DNA of 8,760 nt from NCBI GenBank assembly GCA_031289515.1, contig JAITPH010000041.1:1-8760 (forward strand), written 5' to 3'. Position 1 is the stretch's first letter. Each line of letters begins with the position of its first letter. Origin of the DNA: Tannerella sp. Lineage in GTDB: Bacteria; Bacteroidota; Bacteroidia; Bacteroidales; Tannerellaceae. The notes beneath the pieces are model-generated. The model had not been told where the DNA came from. It made no database searches and saw nothing but the letters and a program-made list of their open reading frames with translations. Below, piece by piece: positions 7,042 through 8,760 of the stretch. Both the position numbers and the translations under genes were made by a program.

Positions 7042-8027
7042 ATATAATACGTTTTTGGTTTCGGAATGCTCGTCCAACGGCGTTGCCGCAGAGCCTTTTA
7101 CCGGCTGTTTTGGCTCTTTGCATGGCTTCCCGCGAAACAGGGTTTTCGATTTATTTGGGACTCTCGGCTGTGTTGGGCGTTGTCGCCGGTCATTTGGGAA
7201 TGAATCTGTTTGACGATTATTTCGATTACAAAGTAAAAAGTTCGGAGTTTCGGGATACGATGTCCCGAAAAGGATTTCGCGCCCGCATCGCCAAGTGCCG
7301 TTATCTCACGTCGGGAGAAACCGGTTTGAAGCAGTTGCTGGTTGCCTGTTTGACTTTTTGCGCGATAGCAGTCGCTTTCGGATTTGTCATCTGGTGGCAT
7401 CGCGGAAATGTGATTTTTTATCTGGCGCTGATTACCGGGTTTTTGGGCGTTTCTTATTCAGGCGCGCCTTTGCGGTTGTCGTACCGCGGTCTGGGCGAAA
7501 TATTAATCGGTCTTATGTTTGGGCCGCTGTCGATGATTGGCGTTTATTATTCGGCTTGCGGCATTTTCGACTGGTCGGTCGTGTTTGTTTCAGTTCCGGT
7601 GGGCTTGTTGGTCGCCAACATTGTTTATACACATGCGATTATGGACTTCGAGCCGGACAGGGAAGCGGGGAAAATGACTTTTGCCGTTTTGCTGAAAGAC
7701 AAAAACCGTATGCTGATATGTCTGCTGTTGCTTTTGGCGACGGCTTTCGGCTGTATCGTCGGCGGCGTGATTGCCGGATATTTGTCCGCTTATTACCTGC
7801 TGACTTTATTGACGCTTCCGATGGCTGTTTCGTTGTTCTGCCTGATGGTTGCATTTGTCCGCGAGCCTGAAAGGCGATTTTCTCCCCGCTGGTGGATGGG
7901 CCCGATGGGCGACTGGAAAAGAATACAGGCGTTCGAGCTGGAATGGTTTATGATTCGATGGCTTTCGGCTCGCAATCTTTTGTCGTTCTTCTGTTTGATT
8001 ATTATTATCGTTACTCTTGCCGTATAA
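7038..8027 (+). CDS. UbiA-family membrane prenyltransferase, MenA-like
   Basis: UbiA enzymes move a long isoprenoid chain from its diphosphate onto an acceptor, often an aromatic ring, inside the membrane; MenA makes demethylmenaquinone. The protein has 329 residues and about eight or nine hydrophobic helices (near 14-31, 36-55, 98-119, 123-142, 147-167, 173-195, 222-246, 248-273 and 312-328). Both Mg-diphosphate motifs are present: NLFDDYFDYK at 56-65 (N56, D59, D60, D63) and DFEPDREAGKMT at 203-214 (D203, D207, G211, K212). This second motif resembles MenA proteins. The stretch after the first motif (66-95) is less typical: the KxGxD of common MenA is replaced by KVKSSEFRD, and a basic segment follows before YLTSGE. 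A long polar loop (275-311, RRFSPRWW) precedes the last helix. It follows manA by ATGA overlap and is 6 bp before a radical SAM gene, not among men genes. Family is clear; the acceptor is not, so I give no symbol. Confidence 0.88.
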   Translation: MNIIRFWFRNARPTALPQSLLPAVLALCMASRETGFSIYLGLSAVLGVVAGHLGMNLFDDYFDYKVKSSEFRDTMSRKGFRARIAKCRYLTSGETGLKQLLVACLTFCAIAVAFGFVIWWHRGNVIFYLALITGFLGVSYSGAPLRLSYRGLGEILIGLMFGPLSMIGVYYSACGIFDWSVVFVSVPVGLLVANIVYTHAIMDFEPDREAGKMTFAVLLKDKNRMLICLLLLLATAFGCIVGGVIAGYLSAYYLLTLLTLPMAVSLFCLMVAFVREPERRFSPRWWMGPMGDWKRIQAFELEWFMIRWLSARNLLSFFCLIIIIVTLAV

Positions 8028-8033
8028 AATTCA

Positions 8034-8760
8034 ATGATAAAATCTTTTTTATATATGCCCTGGTGGTTTTTCAAAGCGCGATTTCTGGGCGTGAAAAAGC
8101 CTTTGCAATCGGTTTTGTTTATTTCGGACAAGTGCAACCTGACCTGCAAGCATTGTACGGTGTATCGGTTGGCAAATCCGAATGTTAAATCCTATCAACA
8201 AATCAGGGACGAACTGATTCGCTCTTACCGTTTGGGGTCGCGGTTTGTGGATTTTGAAGGCGGAGAGCCTACTTTGTGGCACGATGGGGATGAGGATTTG
8301 AACAGCCTGATTCGTCTGGCTAAGGGAATCGGATTTTATTCGACTACCATTACTACAAATGCTCAAAAGCCGTTTACCGGCTCGGAAGCCGATTCGATTT
8401 GGGTAAGTCTGGACGGTTTGGGAGATTATCACGACGATATTCGCGGAAAAGGCTCTTTCGACCGTTTGGTGAAAAACATAGCCACAGCCAACCATCCCCG
8501 ACTGAGCGTGAACATGGTTGTGAACAGTCGCAATTATCCGTCGGTGGAAGAGACCGTCGAATATGCCGAAAGCAATCCGCACATACGTTCCATTTCATTG
8601 AATTTCCATACGCCTTACGCCGGAACGGAGGATTTATTTCTCGACTGGGACAGACGGCGGGAAGTAATTGATTTGATTATCCGCAAGAAAAAAGCCGGTT
8701 ATCCGATAATGAATTCCGTTTCGGGTCTGAAGTTGATGAAGCATAACCGGTTTAAAAAAC
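8034..8760 (+). CDS. Radical SAM protein, 3'-partial
   Basis: Radical SAM enzymes use a [4Fe-4S] cluster to split S-adenosylmethionine and start radical chemistry. The frame is open from the ATG at 8034 to the window edge (242 codons and one extra base), so the C terminus is unseen. The cluster motif CNLTCKHC is at 34-41 (C34, C38, C41), GGEP at 76-79, a TTITTNA strand follows near 107-113, and VSLDG at 124-128 leads into HDDIRGKGSF at 133-142, all in family order. The first 20 residues (MIKSFLYMPWWFFKARFLG) are hydrophobic and basic, like an amphipathic membrane-surface helix. It starts 6 bp after the prenyltransferase stop with no Shine-Dalgarno, so it is almost certainly cotranscribed. Whether it ends in a SPASM or other auxiliary-cluster domain cannot be seen, so a peptide-modifying role is not excluded. 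The context suggests a lipid or quinone-like substrate, but that is inference. Confidence 0.9.
   Translation, partial: MIKSFLYMPWWFFKARFLGVKKPLQSVLFISDKCNLTCKHCTVYRLANPNVKSYQQIRDELIRSYRLGSRFVDFEGGEPTLWHDGDEDLNSLIRLAKGIGFYSTTITTNAQKPFTGSEADSIWVSLDGLGDYHDDIRGKGSFDRLVKNIATANHPRLSVNMVVNSRNYPSVEETVEYAESNPHIRSISLNFHTPYAGTEDLFLDWDRRREVIDLIIRKKKAGYPIMNSVSGLKLMKHNRFKK

Noticed and set aside
7295..7870. Open frame of 191 codons on the plus strand in another frame
   Set aside because: It lies inside the prenyltransferase gene, whose membrane helices and two Asp motifs are in the competing frame. The alternative is Arg- and Cys-rich without motifs.
8049..8582. Open frame of 177 codons on the minus strand
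   Set aside because: It overlaps the radical SAM gene, whose cluster motif, GGEP and SLDG motifs on the + strand are in the correct order and frame.

Overview
The window looks like chromosomal DNA from an anaerobic member of the Bacteroidota, probably Bacteroidales. Two intergenic promoters match the Bacteroides-type consensus (TTTG or TTG, about 20 bp, then TAnnTTTG). No start codon has a strong Shine-Dalgarno sequence. The gene content (pyruvate:ferredoxin oxidoreductase, rubrerythrin, a eukaryote-type glycogen branching enzyme) fits a strictly anaerobic or microaerotolerant fermenter. All genes are on the + strand and tightly packed. I see no tRNA, rRNA, insertion sequence or CRISPR array.

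Layout. 1-3177: pyruvate:ferredoxin (flavodoxin) oxidoreductase, cut at its 5' end by the window edge. 3195-3226: Bacteroides-type promoter. 3265-3807: rubrerythrin, followed by a perfect 12-bp stem terminator at 3853-3889. 3971-4001: second promoter with the same TACCTTTG core and 20-bp spacing. 4034-6046: 1,4-alpha-glucan branching enzyme. 6061-7041: type I mannose-6-phosphate isomerase. 7038-8027: UbiA-family, MenA-like membrane prenyltransferase, overlapping the isomerase by ATGA. 8034-8760: radical SAM protein, cut by the right edge and still open.

How the genes may work together. The first two encode central anaerobic pyruvate oxidation, with its oxygen-sensitive Fe-S clusters, and a peroxide-scavenging di-iron protein. 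The next four look like one operon, with gaps of 14, -4 and 6 bp. It runs from carbohydrate storage and sugar-phosphate interconversion into a membrane prenyltransferase plus radical SAM pair. That pair is the least explained part of the window. It could be a prenyl-lipid or quinone-like modification module, but its substrate cannot be read from the sequence and the radical SAM gene is incomplete here.
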